Source: Sphingosinicella flava (GTDB lineage Bacteria; Pseudomonadota; Alphaproteobacteria; Sphingomonadales; Sphingomonadaceae). Taken from it: a stretch of DNA of 64,000 bases. Below, one piece after another: positions 17,849 through 26,883 of this stretch (its first letter is position 1; every line of letters starts with the position of its first letter). The notes under the pieces were generated by a model. The model was not told the origin of the DNA. It did not search any database and saw only the letters and a program-made list of their open reading frames with translations. The stretch is from NCBI RefSeq assembly GCF_016025255.1, contig NZ_CP065592.1:911122-975121 (forward strand), in the 5' to 3' direction. Both the position numbers and the translations under genes were made by a program.

Positions 17849-18418
17849 ATGCAAATCTGGGTCGGCCTCGGCAATCCGGGCGCGCAATATGCGCTGCACC
17901 GGCACAATGTGGGCTTCATGGCGATTGACGCCATCGCCGAAGTCCACGGTTTCGATCCGCCCAGGAAAGCCTTTCAGGGATGGGCCCAGCAGGGCCGGAT
18001 CGGCGGGGAGCGCATCCTGCTCCTGAAGCCCGCCACCTTCATGAACAAGAGCGGCCAGGCGGTCGGCGAGGCGATGCGCTTCTTCAAGGCCGAGGTGGGC
18101 GACGTTACGGTCTTTCACGACGAACTGGATCTCGCGCCGTTCAAGGTGAAGGTGAAGACCGGTGGCGGCACTGCGGGCCACAATGGCCTGCGCTCCACCG
18201 AACAGCATATCGGCAACCCCTTCCGCCGCGTGCGCATCGGCATCGGCCATCCGGGCCACAAGGACAAGGTGACCGGACACGTCCTCGGCAATTATGCCAA
18301 GGCCGAAATGGACGATCTTGCCGGCATGCTTGGCGCCATCGCCGCGGAAGCCGGGTGGCTCGCGGCGGGCGAGGACGCCCGCTTCATGAGCGACGTGGCT
18401 TTGCGGTTACAGAAATGA
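17849..18418 (+). CDS. pth: Peptidyl-tRNA hydrolase
   Basis: About 189 residues, the normal length. The catalytic site blocks are clear: VGLGNPGAQYALHRHNVGF near the start with the conserved Asn and His, KPATFMNKSGQAV, and FHDELDLAPFKVKVKTGGG with the key Asp. It recycles peptidyl-tRNA released during translation. The start is ATG 17849: the longer in-frame reading upstream encodes part of the hairpin repeat (17760-17828) and is not GlyQ-like or Pth-like. It follows rplY, its usual partner. Confidence 0.96.
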   Translation: MQIWVGLGNPGAQYALHRHNVGFMAIDAIAEVHGFDPPRKAFQGWAQQGRIGGERILLLKPATFMNKSGQAVGEAMRFFKAEVGDVTVFHDELDLAPFKVKVKTGGGTAGHNGLRSTEQHIGNPFRRVRIGIGHPGHKDKVTGHVLGNYAKAEMDDLAGMLGAIAAEAGWLAAGEDARFMSDVALRLQK

Positions 18419-18438
18419 GTGGCTGAATTTTCACGGCT

Positions 18439-18472
18439 AAGCTGAACGTTTCCCTTCAGCAATGTTCAGCTT
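18439..18472. promoter_or_regulatory. Inverted repeat upstream of the outer-membrane barrel gene
   Basis: AAGCTGAAC (18439-18447) is mirrored exactly by GTTCAGCTT (18464-18472) across 16 bases, which include a further TTCAGC. No T run follows, and the next gene starts about 130 bases downstream. It could be an operator or a weak terminator of pth; sequence alone cannot decide. Confidence 0.35.
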
Positions 18473-18599
18473 GGCGAAAGTAACACAGCCCTAGTGCAGC
18501 GAAGCCGACATGCCCGGGAGGTTGGTCGGAAAATAATGCCGGGAAATCGCCCTCCAGGCGGCAGTCATCCACGGCGCATTCTACAAAGGGGTTCTACAC

Positions 18600-19196
18600 A
18601 TGAAGTATCTTTACGCCACCGCCGCGATTGCGGCGTCGCTCGTTGCCGCGCCGGCTTTCGCTGCCGATATCAGCGGCGCCCGTATCGAGGGGATTGTTGG
18701 ATATGATAGCCCCAAAGTCAGCGGCCTGGAAAAGGAAATCCAAGAGTTCGGCATCGATGTCGACGCTGATTTGGATGGCATCCTATACGGTGTCGGTATC
18801 GGATACGATTTTGCGGTCGGTAATAATATTTCCCTCGGCGTCGACGCGGAATATTCGGATAGCTCATCCGATTTCAACCTCAAGAATGGCGATGAATTGG
18901 TCACGATCTCCTTCGCTCGCGACCTTTACGTGGGAAGCCGCATTACTACGGCCGTATCCGACAGCTTCAATCTTTATGGCAAGCTCGGCTATACCAATGC
19001 ACGGGCGAGCGTTGGCTATTATGATGGCGACGAAGGCTTTGGAATTATTGATAATATCGATGGCGTCCGGGCAGGCTTCGGCGGCCAGTTTGCGCTAGGC
19101 GGTAATTCCTATGTCGGCCTAGAATATCGTTACTCCAATTATGAATCCGACCTTGAACGTCATCAGGTCGCCGCAACGCTCGGCTTCCGCTTCTAA
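18600..19196 (+). CDS. Outer-membrane beta-barrel protein (OmpA-like/opacity type)
   Basis: 198 residues with a clean signal peptide (MKYLYATAAIAASLVAAPAFA|AD). Alternating strands, frequent Tyr/Gly and a C-terminal Phe (ATLGFRF) are typical of an 8-strand barrel inserted by BAM. Strand pairs such as GYDFAVGNNISLGVDAEYSD and SYVGLEYRYSNYES fit the porin/opacity family. AAAGGGG lies 8 bases before the ATG, and a strong terminator follows, so it is probably monocistronic. Confidence 0.85.
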   Translation: MKYLYATAAIAASLVAAPAFAADISGARIEGIVGYDSPKVSGLEKEIQEFGIDVDADLDGILYGVGIGYDFAVGNNISLGVDAEYSDSSSDFNLKNGDELVTISFARDLYVGSRITTAVSDSFNLYGKLGYTNARASVGYYDGDEGFGIIDNIDGVRAGFGGQFALGGNSYVGLEYRYSNYESDLERHQVAATLGFRF

Positions 19197-19217
19197 GCGG
19201 ATTTTAGTCGGGTTATG

Positions 19218-19247
19218 AAGGAGGGGGCACCGCCCCCTCCTTTTTTA
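19218..19247 (+). terminator. Strong rho-independent terminator after the outer-membrane protein
   Basis: GGAGGGGGC (19220-19228), loop ACC, GCCCCCTCC (19232-19240), then six T. It is a textbook intrinsic terminator about 20 bases after the stop at 19196. Confidence 0.9.
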
Positions 19248-19283
19248 TTTCAGCATGCATGCATTTGCTTTAGCCCGACTGGC

Positions 19284-19889
19284 GTGACCATCCGCTCGCT
19301 CTTCACCACGCCTTTCTACGAAGGCACACTCGCCGCACCAGAATTGCTGGCGGAGCTGGAAGAGGCGTGCCTCGCGCTGGCGGGCGAGGATGAAGCGGGG
19401 CGGCGCTGGTCGAAGGCGCATGGCTATCGCGGCTATACGTCTTATGCATCGCTGAACGACTTGCCCGCGCGCGACCCGCGTTTTGCGGACCTTGTGCGTC
19501 ATCTTAACCGCCACGCCGCCGCCTTTGCCGAGGCGTGCGCGTTCGAGCTGGGCGGCAAGCGGCCGAAGCTCGACAGCCTTTGGGTCAACGTGATGAAGCC
19601 GGGCGCCACGCATTCCGGGCATATCCATCCGCACAGCATCATTTCCGGCACGCTCTATGTCGCAGTGCCGCCTGGGTCCGGCGCATTGAAGCTGGAAGAC
19701 CCCCGCCTGCCGATGATGATGGCCGCCCCGCCCCGGCGCGCGGGCGCGCCGCCCGAGCTTCAGACATTCGTTTATGCCGAACCGCGGCCGGGAAGCATTT
19801 TCCTGTGGGAAAGCTGGCTGCGGCACGAAGTGACGCCATCCGCCGCGAAAAGCGAACGGATCAGCATCAGCTTCAACTATCGCGCCTGA
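19284..19889 (+). CDS. Putative 2OG-Fe(II) oxygenase (TIGR02466-type)
   Basis: About 201 residues from GTG 19284; upstream codons run into the terminator, so a longer form is unlikely. The core SLWVNVMKPGATHSGHIHPH, SIISGTLYV and late GSIFLWESWLRHEV match the jelly-roll fold with HxH-type iron ligands and a distal His. Such proteins act on unknown amino-acid or secondary-metabolite substrates with 2-oxoglutarate and O2. Substrate unknown. Confidence 0.8.
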   Translation: MTIRSLFTTPFYEGTLAAPELLAELEEACLALAGEDEAGRRWSKAHGYRGYTSYASLNDLPARDPRFADLVRHLNRHAAAFAEACAFELGGKRPKLDSLWVNVMKPGATHSGHIHPHSIISGTLYVAVPPGSGALKLEDPRLPMMMAAPPRRAGAPPELQTFVYAEPRPGSIFLWESWLRHEVTPSAAKSERISISFNYRA

Positions 19890-19896
19890 CGCGCGT

Positions 19897-20442
19897 CTAT
19901 TTTGCCGCGAGCTTTATGGAGCCGAGAAACGCGTCCGCATCCGGCGCGCCCGTCGCGGCATTGTAGAGGACAAGCAACGTGTAAAGGCGCGTCCCGACCC
20001 AATAAAAGCGGGCTTTGACTTCTCCGGCATCCGAAGAAATGGCAACGGCTTTTCCCGGATGGTTGCCGAGGGTGACGGCGGTTTCCGAGACGATTTTGCC
20101 TTTCAGCTGATTGGCAAGACCATCCCTACCCTCATTCATGAATTGGTCTGGCGTGTTGGCGACCACAATCTTTTCGGGATAGTCGGCATAACTTACCGAA
20201 TAGATCGCGCCGTCACCCGTAGGCGCGGTCCAGGACGCCGTCTTAACCTCTCCGCCAGAAATTTGAACAGTGTTGCGCATGGCCTCCGGCTGCCCAGGCA
20301 TGCGGATGGCGAAGCCTTCCCCGGTTTCCACAGTCCGTAATTCGGCCCAGGCCGGTGAAGCCAGGATCGTCGAGGCGACGGCAATAGCCCGTCCCATATT
20401 CGCCGGCAAGGTCAAGCCGATGGCAGCAGCAATTCTTTTCAT
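19897..20442 (-). CDS. Exported protein of unknown function
   Basis: 181 residues from ATG 20442, with GGGG 7 bases upstream. Signal peptide ends near SPAWA|EL. The end of the protein (GNHPGKAV, VKARFYWVGTRLYTLLVLY, DADAFLGSIKL) resembles a widespread exported domain that ends in a conserved F-L-x-S-[FI] stretch, but I cannot name the family. No catalytic motif is visible. A second small exported gene on the same strand lies just upstream. Confidence 0.65.
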   Translation of the reverse strand: MKRIAAAIGLTLPANMGRAIAVASTILASPAWAELRTVETGEGFAIRMPGQPEAMRNTVQISGGEVKTASWTAPTGDGAIYSVSYADYPEKIVVANTPDQFMNEGRDGLANQLKGKIVSETAVTLGNHPGKAVAISSDAGEVKARFYWVGTRLYTLLVLYNAATGAPDADAFLGSIKLAAK

Positions 20443-20548
20443 ATTCATCCCCCTAATGTGCATTTCCTGCCATGACGACATGGCGGCACGGACGTGCATC
20501 GGCCCTTACCATGCGAACGGCATCAATGGCTGGTGCACGGCGCGCATT

Positions 20549-21046
20549 TCACTGCGCAATGCCGCCCTTCTTTTTCAATTCAGCAACGCATGCCTTGAGT
20601 TGCGCATAAGCCTGGTCGCTGCCGCTGACATCCATATTGTCCTTGGCATTCGCCGCATCGGCGCTGAACAGGAAGAAACCGGATTTCATCATGTCGTCGA
20701 TAAAGACGGGCTCGGCTTCGGTGATGAAGCCCTTATAGTCGCCATCTACCCAGCCCCGGACTTTTGCTTCGCCCACAGTATCTTCGTCGATTGCATAGCG
20801 AATGTCGTAGGGCTTGTCGTTTTCAAAGGACCATTGGGTACCGCTAGCCCCGATCATCGCCTTGCCGTTCGTCATCATCACGATGCTGAACTTTACCTCA
20901 TCCTTCTCGCCATAGGTTGTCGCCATCTCGCAGAAATCCGAGTCTTCAAAGAAGAACCAATTCTGCAGGTCGGGCCATTCCCGCGCGGCAGCCGGCTGGG
21001 CGAAAAATGCGGCAAGAACGGCGCCAGAAAAGATGAGATTTTTCAT
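20549..21046 (-). CDS. Small exported protein of unknown function
   Basis: 165 residues with a signal peptide (MKNLIFSGAVLAAFFAQPAAA|RE) and an acidic, aromatic-rich mature part (WPDLQNWFFFEDSDFCEM). Two cysteines, one in DFCEMA and one in LKACVAEL, could form a disulfide. I do not recognise the family. It precedes the exported gene at 19897-20442 on the same strand by about 100 bases. Both are probably periplasmic. Confidence 0.65.
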   Translation of the reverse strand: MKNLIFSGAVLAAFFAQPAAAREWPDLQNWFFFEDSDFCEMATTYGEKDEVKFSIVMMTNGKAMIGASGTQWSFENDKPYDIRYAIDEDTVGEAKVRGWVDGDYKGFITEAEPVFIDDMMKSGFFLFSADAANAKDNMDVSGSDQAYAQLKACVAELKKKGGIAQ

Positions 21047-21221
21047 AATACCCCCACAATGGTTTTAGCAGCATAGTGGCTTCCCATCCGTTGCGCTATA
21101 ACCACCAAGGCGACTTTTTTCATAATCTCTCCAATGCATTGGCGGCCGCCATAACGGCGGCGCTGGCATTGCGCCATGGGAGCGGCTAGGGGAACGCAAC
21201 TCTGTTCAAAGGCGGGACAAT

Positions 21222-22322
21222 ATGGGCTTTCGTTGCGGGATCGTGGGGCTTCCCAATGTCGGGAAATCGACCCTTTTCAACGCGTTGACCGAAACGGCGG
21301 CGGCGCAGGCAGCCAATTACCCCTTTTGCACGATCGAGCCCAATGTCGGCCGCGTCGCCGTGCCCGATCCGCGCTTGCAGGAGATCGCCAAGGTCGCCGG
21401 GTCGGCGAACATCATCGAGACGCAGCTGGAATTCGTCGATATCGCCGGCCTGGTGCGCGGCGCATCCAAGGGCGAGGGCCTGGGCAACCAGTTCCTCGGC
21501 AACATCCGCGAGGTGGACGCCATCGTCCACGTCCTGCGCTGCTTCGAGGAAGGCGACGTGACCCATGTCGAGGGCCGCGTCGATCCGATCGCTGATGCGG
21601 AGACGGTCGAAACGGAATTGATGCTCGCCGACCTAGAGAGCCTGGAAAAGCGCGTGCCGAACCTCGTCAAGAAGGCGCAGCAAGGCGACAAGGAGGCCAA
21701 GGTGCAGGCCGCGGTTCTGGGCAAGGCGCTGGATATCCTCCGCCAGTCCAAGCCGGCGCGGCTGACGCAGCCCGCGGACGAGGAAGAGGCGAAGGCGTTG
21801 GAACGGGCGCAATTGCTGACGGCGAAGCCCGTTCTTTACGTCTGCAACGTTGACGAAGGCGATGCCGCGACCGGCAACGCGCACAGCGCGCGCGTGTTCG
21901 AGAAGGCGGCGGCGGAAGGCGCCAAGGCGGTGATCATCTCCGCCGCCATCGAGGCGGAAATCGCGACCATGCCGGTCGAGGACCGCGCCGACTTCCTGAA
22001 GGATCTGGGCCTCACCGAAACCGGCCTTTCGCGGATCATCCGGGCGGGGTACGATCTGCTCGACCTCATCACCTTCTTCACGGCCGGGCCCAAGGAAGCG
22101 CGCGCCTGGACTGTCGAGAAAGGGGCCAAGGCGCCACAGGCGGCGGGCGCCATCCACTCCGATTTCGAACGCGGCTTCATCCGCGCCGAGACGATCGCTT
22201 ACGAGGATTACGTCCAGTATAAGGGGGAAAGCGGCGCGCGGGACGCAGGTAAGCTCCGGTCCGAAGGCAAGGATTACGTTACCAAGGACGGCGACGTGAT
22301 GCTGTTCCGCTTCAACGTCTGA
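21222..22322 (+). CDS. ychF: Redox-regulated ribosome-associated ATPase YchF
   Basis: 366 residues, normal length. The G1 motif GLPNVGKSTLFNALT and the DIAGLVRGASKGEGLGNQFL switch region are diagnostic of YchF/OLA1 P-loop ATPases. A C-terminal TGS-like domain (TFFTAGPKEARAWTVEKGAKA...AGAIHSDFERGFIRAE) is present. It associates with ribosomes and responds to oxidative stress in bacteria studied so far. The stop overlaps that of the convergent phosphatase by 11 bases. Confidence 0.96.
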   Translation: MGFRCGIVGLPNVGKSTLFNALTETAAAQAANYPFCTIEPNVGRVAVPDPRLQEIAKVAGSANIIETQLEFVDIAGLVRGASKGEGLGNQFLGNIREVDAIVHVLRCFEEGDVTHVEGRVDPIADAETVETELMLADLESLEKRVPNLVKKAQQGDKEAKVQAAVLGKALDILRQSKPARLTQPADEEEAKALERAQLLTAKPVLYVCNVDEGDAATGNAHSARVFEKAAAEGAKAVIISAAIEAEIATMPVEDRADFLKDLGLTETGLSRIIRAGYDLLDLITFFTAGPKEARAWTVEKGAKAPQAAGAIHSDFERGFIRAETIAYEDYVQYKGESGARDAGKLRSEGKDYVTKDGDVMLFRFNV

Positions 22323-24105
22323 CGGGCTTTTCCGCGCCGCTCCAGGGCGGCGTGATGCGGGTGATGCGGTTGGCCGCGGGCGGCGCCAGGCGGCCGGACG
22401 CCACGATATAGCGTTCGAGCGCATCGACATCGATCGGGCCGCCGACGGGATCGCCCCCGTCGCGAAAGATCGTGAAATTGTCGCCGCCGGTGGCGAGGAA
22501 GCTGTTCATCGCGACGCGATAGACGACGGCATCGTCCAAAGGCGCGCCGTTCAGGCGGATGTCGATTATGCGCTGCCCGGCGGGCTGGCTAAGGTCATAG
22601 CCATAGGTGAAGCCACGTGAGGGCAGCAGCATATTCGGGCGTTCGGCGGTGTTGGTGCCGCTGTTAAATTGCTGTTCCAGCAGGGCGCGGATCTGACGGC
22701 CGGTGAAGCTCTTCACGAAGAGGGTGTTGCCGAAGGGCTGAGCCGCGAATAGCTGGCCGTAAGTGACGCTGCCGTCTTCGGCGGGCACGATGTCGGCACG
22801 CAGGCTTCCCGCGTTGGAAAAGGCGATTTGCGCGCCGCCATTTTCGGGGGCGCTGGTCGCGGCAAGATGGGCGTCGGCGATAAGAGCACCGAGGACCGAT
22901 TCCCCCGCTTCGTTCGCCTGGCGCAAGGCAGGCCCGGCGAGCGTCCCGACCTTGCGCTGCGCGACGGGCGCGACGGCGGCGGCATAGCGATCGACGAGGG
23001 CGGCGACGCGGGGTTCACGCGGAAAACGGGGGTAGAGGCCGGTGGCCGCGACGGCACCGGACGCGGATTGATAGCCCTCCCCCTGCACGATCATATTGTC
23101 GGCGCGGCGTGCGACGACGTCGCCCTGCGACGGATCGATGGAGAGAGTGATGTCGGTGAGCAAGGTGCCGCTGCGCCCCGCGCTGGTGACCAGGAAAGGG
23201 CGGGCCGGATCGATGCGGCCATAGTCGCAGATATAGGCATTGTGGGTATGGCCGGAGACGACGAGATCGACTTGCGGGTCGAGGCGGGCGAGGATCGGCA
23301 TCAGATCGCCGTCCATGCCGCCGCAGCTCTTGTCGTTATAACCGACCTTCGTCGACACGCCTTGGTGGATCAGCACGACGATGGCGTCCGCGCCCTCGCT
23401 CCGCAATTTGGGGATGAGAGCGTTAATGCTGTCGGCTTCGTCCGCGAATGAGAGACCCGCGACGCCCGCCGGCGTGACGAGCGTTGGCGTTTCCTTCAGC
23501 GTCAGGCCGATGAAGCCGATTTGCACGCCCCCCTTCCCTTTTCCGTAGCTGCGGATGCCATAGGAGGGAAACAAAGTGCCGCCGTTTTCGGTCTTCACGT
23601 TGGCGGCGAGGAATTTGAAACGCGCGCCGGGAAAATCGGGATCGACGGCGCAGGGCTGGAGCGCCGTATTCTTGTCGCAGCCGCCATGCTGCATGCGCAG
23701 CAATTCGGCTCGGCCGCGATCGAATTCGTGATTGCCGACCGCATTGAAATCGAGCCCGATCATGTTCATCGCATGGATGGTCGGCTCGTCGAGGAAATAA
23801 GAGGAAATGAGCGGCGAGGCGCTGATAAGGTCGCCCGCGGAGACGACGGCGTGGTTCGGGTTGGCGGCCTTCAGGCCCTGCACCGCCGAGGCGAGATAGG
23901 CAGCGCCACCGGCGGGCACGCGGACCGCCCCGCCATCCGGGGCGGTGGCGGGGATGGCGATGCCGGGCGGTTCGAGCGCGCCGTGGAAGTCGTTGAGGGC
24001 GATGATTTTCACATCGATCGGCGCGGCTGCCCGATCCTGCACCGCGGTCGTGGCGCAGCCCGAAAGCGCGAGAAGAACCGCACCCGCCGCCAAACCGTAA
24101 CGCAT
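22312..24105 (-). CDS. 5'-nucleotidase/2',3'-cyclic phosphodiesterase-like lipoprotein
   Basis: 597 residues from ATG 24105, with GGAGGG 6 bases upstream. Lipobox LSGC near residue 18. N-terminal metallophosphatase domain has the ligand blocks IIALNDFHGALE, GDLIS, GNHEFDRG and VSGHTHNAYI. C-terminal 5'-nucleotidase domain includes GNTLFVKSFTGRQI and NSFLATGGDNFTIF. It hydrolyses nucleotides in the periplasm or on the surface. Longer upstream reading frames are not real gene sequence. Confidence 0.93.
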   Translation of the reverse strand: MRYGLAAGAVLLALSGCATTAVQDRAAAPIDVKIIALNDFHGALEPPGIAIPATAPDGGAVRVPAGGAAYLASAVQGLKAANPNHAVVSAGDLISASPLISSYFLDEPTIHAMNMIGLDFNAVGNHEFDRGRAELLRMQHGGCDKNTALQPCAVDPDFPGARFKFLAANVKTENGGTLFPSYGIRSYGKGKGGVQIGFIGLTLKETPTLVTPAGVAGLSFADEADSINALIPKLRSEGADAIVVLIHQGVSTKVGYNDKSCGGMDGDLMPILARLDPQVDLVVSGHTHNAYICDYGRIDPARPFLVTSAGRSGTLLTDITLSIDPSQGDVVARRADNMIVQGEGYQSASGAVAATGLYPRFPREPRVAALVDRYAAAVAPVAQRKVGTLAGPALRQANEAGESVLGALIADAHLAATSAPENGGAQIAFSNAGSLRADIVPAEDGSVTYGQLFAAQPFGNTLFVKSFTGRQIRALLEQQFNSGTNTAERPNMLLPSRGFTYGYDLSQPAGQRIIDIRLNGAPLDDAVVYRVAMNSFLATGGDNFTIFRDGGDPVGGPIDVDALERYIVASGRLAPPAANRITRITPPWSGAEKPVRR

Positions 24106-24222
24106 GTTCATCCCTCCGCTCACCCGGACCAAAGCCGTGCCGCTCTTCGCATGGCAGGGGCGCATTGTCATCCCGGGCAAATGGTTGCAAAGCGCAACGG
24201 AGCCGCAGTCAGGGAGCATGGC

Positions 24223-24672
24223 ATGCTGTATTTGGAAGATCTGGAAATCGGGCAAAAGGCGGCGTTCGGGCATTATCCGGTCACGCGCGAAGAAGTGCTG
24301 GACTTCGCGCGCAAATACGATCCTCAGCCCTTTCACCTTTCGGACGAAGCGGCGGCGAAGACCTATTTCGGCAGGATCGCGGCGAGCGGCTGGCACACTT
24401 GCGCGATGATGATGGCGATGCTGGTCGAAAATGGCAGGGAGCGCCCGATGGCGAGCCTCGGGTCGCCTGGCGTCGACGAGCTGCGCTGGCTGAGGCCCGT
24501 CTATCCCGGCGACACGCTGCGGCTGGAGACCGAGATCGTCGACGTGACGCCGTCCCGCAGCAAGCCGGATATCGGCACGTTCAAAAGCCAGGTGAGCGTG
24601 CTGAACCAGGACGGTGTGGCGGTCGCGACGATGCGCACCATCGTGCTGATCCGGCGGCGTCCGGCGGATTGA
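24223..24672 (+). CDS. MaoC-like hot-dog dehydratase
   Basis: 149 residues from ATG 24223 with AGGGAG 6 bases upstream. The hot-dog hydratase motif is clear: FARKYDPQPFHLSDEAAAKTYFG and ASGWHTCAMMMAML, with the catalytic Asp and His. Family members hydrate enoyl-CoA or related thioesters. It is divergent from the nucleotidase; substrate unknown. Confidence 0.88.
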   Translation: MLYLEDLEIGQKAAFGHYPVTREEVLDFARKYDPQPFHLSDEAAAKTYFGRIAASGWHTCAMMMAMLVENGRERPMASLGSPGVDELRWLRPVYPGDTLRLETEIVDVTPSRSKPDIGTFKSQVSVLNQDGVAVATMRTIVLIRRRPAD

Positions 24673-24674
24673 AC

Positions 24675-25535
24675 CTACGCGCAGCCGCCGACGAGCCGTT
24701 CCCGGTAGGCGGCAATCGACTCCAGCCCGACTTCCGCACGACGCCGATCCAACGCTTCGGGCGCGACCGAAAGTTTCGGCTGCCAATCCCCAGGTCCAAC
24801 GCATCCGCCCTGCGTGCCATAGGTTTGGGGCTTGCCGGCATTCACCGCGACCCGGTCCACGAGATAGGCATAATAAGTGCCCTGCATGTCGCCGCTCTTC
24901 ACTTTCGGCGCCAGCGTTTCCAGCATCGCCTTCTGCCAATCCGGATCATGATCCGCATGCTGGACGACAAGCCAGGCGGCCTGGGACGCCCGCTCGCCAT
25001 ATTTTGAAATATCGAACCAGCCGATCCGGCCCAGCACGGCTTTCAGCCACACCACATTGTCCAGCAGGATTGCTTGCGTATCGGGCTTAAATGCCGCCCG
25101 GAAGGCCGCCTTGCCCGCCGGGTCGAGTTCCGGTCGCATGGTCAAAGCGGACTGATCGAGAAACACCCGTTCGAACAAAGCGCGCGCATCGGGATCGGCC
25201 GTGGCGGCGCGCGCCTTCAAAAGCCAGTGGCTTTCATCGGCATAAGGCCCACCCGCCTTCATCGTCGCCAGCTTTGCGCGGGCAATCTTGAGCTCGGCGG
25301 CGATCTTGTCCCAGCGCGCGGCATAATCGGTCGCGTCGGTGCTGGCTTCCGCCACCATCATCCGCGCCAATCTTTCACTGTCGGCCGGGCCGATCATGCT
25401 TGCGGCGAGCAAGGCGTCGAGCCGCGCCTTTTCCAGCTGAAAGGCAGGCGCATCCGACTGACGCCAGGCGAAAATATCCGATGCGGGACTTGGCGTCGAA
25501 ACGGCCAAGGCGGCGGCCACAATCACAGAAAACAC
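24675..25535 (-). CDS. Exported DUF6624-family protein
   Basis: 286 residues from GTG 25535, with AAGGAA 6 bases upstream. A short signal-like N-terminus is followed by a mostly helical body. The segment GWFDISKYGERASQAAWLVVQHADHDPDWQKAMLE, where a Tyr/His-rich helix precedes a D-x-D turn, is characteristic of the DUF6624 family as I remember it. Function unknown. Confidence 0.7.
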   Translation of the reverse strand: MFSVIVAAALAVSTPSPASDIFAWRQSDAPAFQLEKARLDALLAASMIGPADSERLARMMVAEASTDATDYAARWDKIAAELKIARAKLATMKAGGPYADESHWLLKARAATADPDARALFERVFLDQSALTMRPELDPAGKAAFRAAFKPDTQAILLDNVVWLKAVLGRIGWFDISKYGERASQAAWLVVQHADHDPDWQKAMLETLAPKVKSGDMQGTYYAYLVDRVAVNAGKPQTYGTQGGCVGPGDWQPKLSVAPEALDRRRAEVGLESIAAYRERLVGGCA

Positions 25536-25573
25536 GGCATTCCTTTCTTAGCGCGCTAGTGCTTATCACCACC

Positions 25574-25599
25574 CGTCATTCCGGCGAAAGCCGGAATCT
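25574..25599. repeat. Single 26-bp hairpin repeat
   Basis: One copy of the TTCCGGC-GAAA-GCCGGAA hairpin, same family as 14664-14750, without its inverted partner. It lies between the DUF6624 gene and the truncated GGDEF-EAL gene, near the EAL break. Confidence 0.85.
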
Positions 25600-25699
25600 T
25601 GCGGCACGTGCGACACGTTCTTTCGCGACAGATGCGCTAACCTGCGCCGAAATCGTCGATGAAACTGTCCGGGCCGCGAAGGCCTTCGGCGGGTGCTTT

Positions 25700-26773
25700 C
25701 TAGCGCAGCCGTGCCTTGGCCGCGACGGCGCCGCCCGTGCGCGTGTCAATTTGCGGCTGATAAACGAGATCGGACTGACCCTGGGCCACGGTCTCGCGCA
25801 GCGCCCGCTCCGTGCGCAATTTCTGCTCGAAGGCGAGGGCAAGCTCGGCATTGAAGGTGAACACTTCGCCCCCGCCCAGCGCCTTGGCATGGTACATGGC
25901 CATGTCCGCCGCCTTCATGAGGTCGGTGAGCTCGACGCCATGCGAAGGGTGCATGGCGATGCCGATCGAGGCGCCCAAGGTGATGGGCTGCCCCATATGA
26001 TCGAACGTGCCGGTGAGGGCGTTGAGGACTTTATAGGCCGTGGCCGCGGCGGCATCCTGGGTCGGGGCGGGCACCAGCATCGTGAATTCGTCGCCGGCGA
26101 GACGTGCGAGCAAGGGCTGCCAATGCGCGGCGGCGCTCCCGATGTCCGCCGACACCGCGCGCAGGCGGTCGGCCACCATGACCAGTATTTCATCGCCCTG
26201 CGCATGGCCGAGCGTGTCGTTCACATCCTTGAAGCGGTCGAGATCGATGAAGAGCAAGGCGGCGGTGTCCCCTTGCCGGACCTTCAGGATGCGGTCCGCC
26301 TCGCGCTTGAAATGGAGGCGGTTGGGAAGATTGGTGACCGGATCGTGCATGGCGATGCGCTGCGCATGATCGATGCTGGAGCGCACCTGTTCGAAGAGGC
26401 TGTCCACGGCGCTTGCGAGGCGTGGCATCTCTCTGCGCAGAACCGGGGGTGCGGGCGTCGAGAGATCGCCCCCCTCCACCGCGAGCAAACGATCGATCAA
26501 CGCCGAAACGGCGCGGGCATGGTCGCTATTGGGTTTTTCCGCCGCGACCCACACGATGAGCAAGGCGAACAAGCCGATGCCGAGCGACGCGGCGATCTGC
26601 TGATCGAGATTGCGCAGGAGGACGAAGCCGCCGAGCGTCAAAATGAAAGACGAAACACCCGCGCAAAAGGAAATGGCGCGATTGCTGAGCCACTCGGCCT
26701 TTTCCCAATAATGCGATACTCTTAACCCCAACCCCGTCACTCCCTTAAGCGATGAGCAGGTGTTCGCCACCAA
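25700..26773 (-). CDS. Diguanylate cyclase with truncated EAL domain
   Basis: Up to 357 residues; the true start is uncertain (TTG 26773, GTG 26740 or a nearby TTG). Two N-terminal membrane helices (about 33-80) lead to a GGDEF domain whose active site reads RLAGDEF (Ala in place of the first Gly, a known active variant), about residues 225-230. No RxxD inhibitory site precedes it. The C-terminus starts an EAL domain (LVYQPQIDTRTG) and stops about 20 residues in, before any catalytic EAL residue. It probably makes cyclic-di-GMP and has lost its phosphodiesterase half. Confidence 0.85.
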   Translation of the reverse strand: MVANTCSSLKGVTGLGLRVSHYWEKAEWLSNRAISFCAGVSSFILTLGGFVLLRNLDQQIAASLGIGLFALLIVWVAAEKPNSDHARAVSALIDRLLAVEGGDLSTPAPPVLRREMPRLASAVDSLFEQVRSSIDHAQRIAMHDPVTNLPNRLHFKREADRILKVRQGDTAALLFIDLDRFKDVNDTLGHAQGDEILVMVADRLRAVSADIGSAAAHWQPLLARLAGDEFTMLVPAPTQDAAAATAYKVLNALTGTFDHMGQPITLGASIGIAMHPSHGVELTDLMKAADMAMYHAKALGGGEVFTFNAELALAFEQKLRTERALRETVAQGQSDLVYQPQIDTRTGGAVAAKARLR

Positions 26774-26883
26774 TAAGGCTAACGGGTTAATAATCCTTTC
26801 CTTTTTGTCCCATCATCCATTTTGGACCAATGACAGGACGAACCCCTGGAAAAGCGCCGCATTGCCCGCGAAACGGAAGACGG

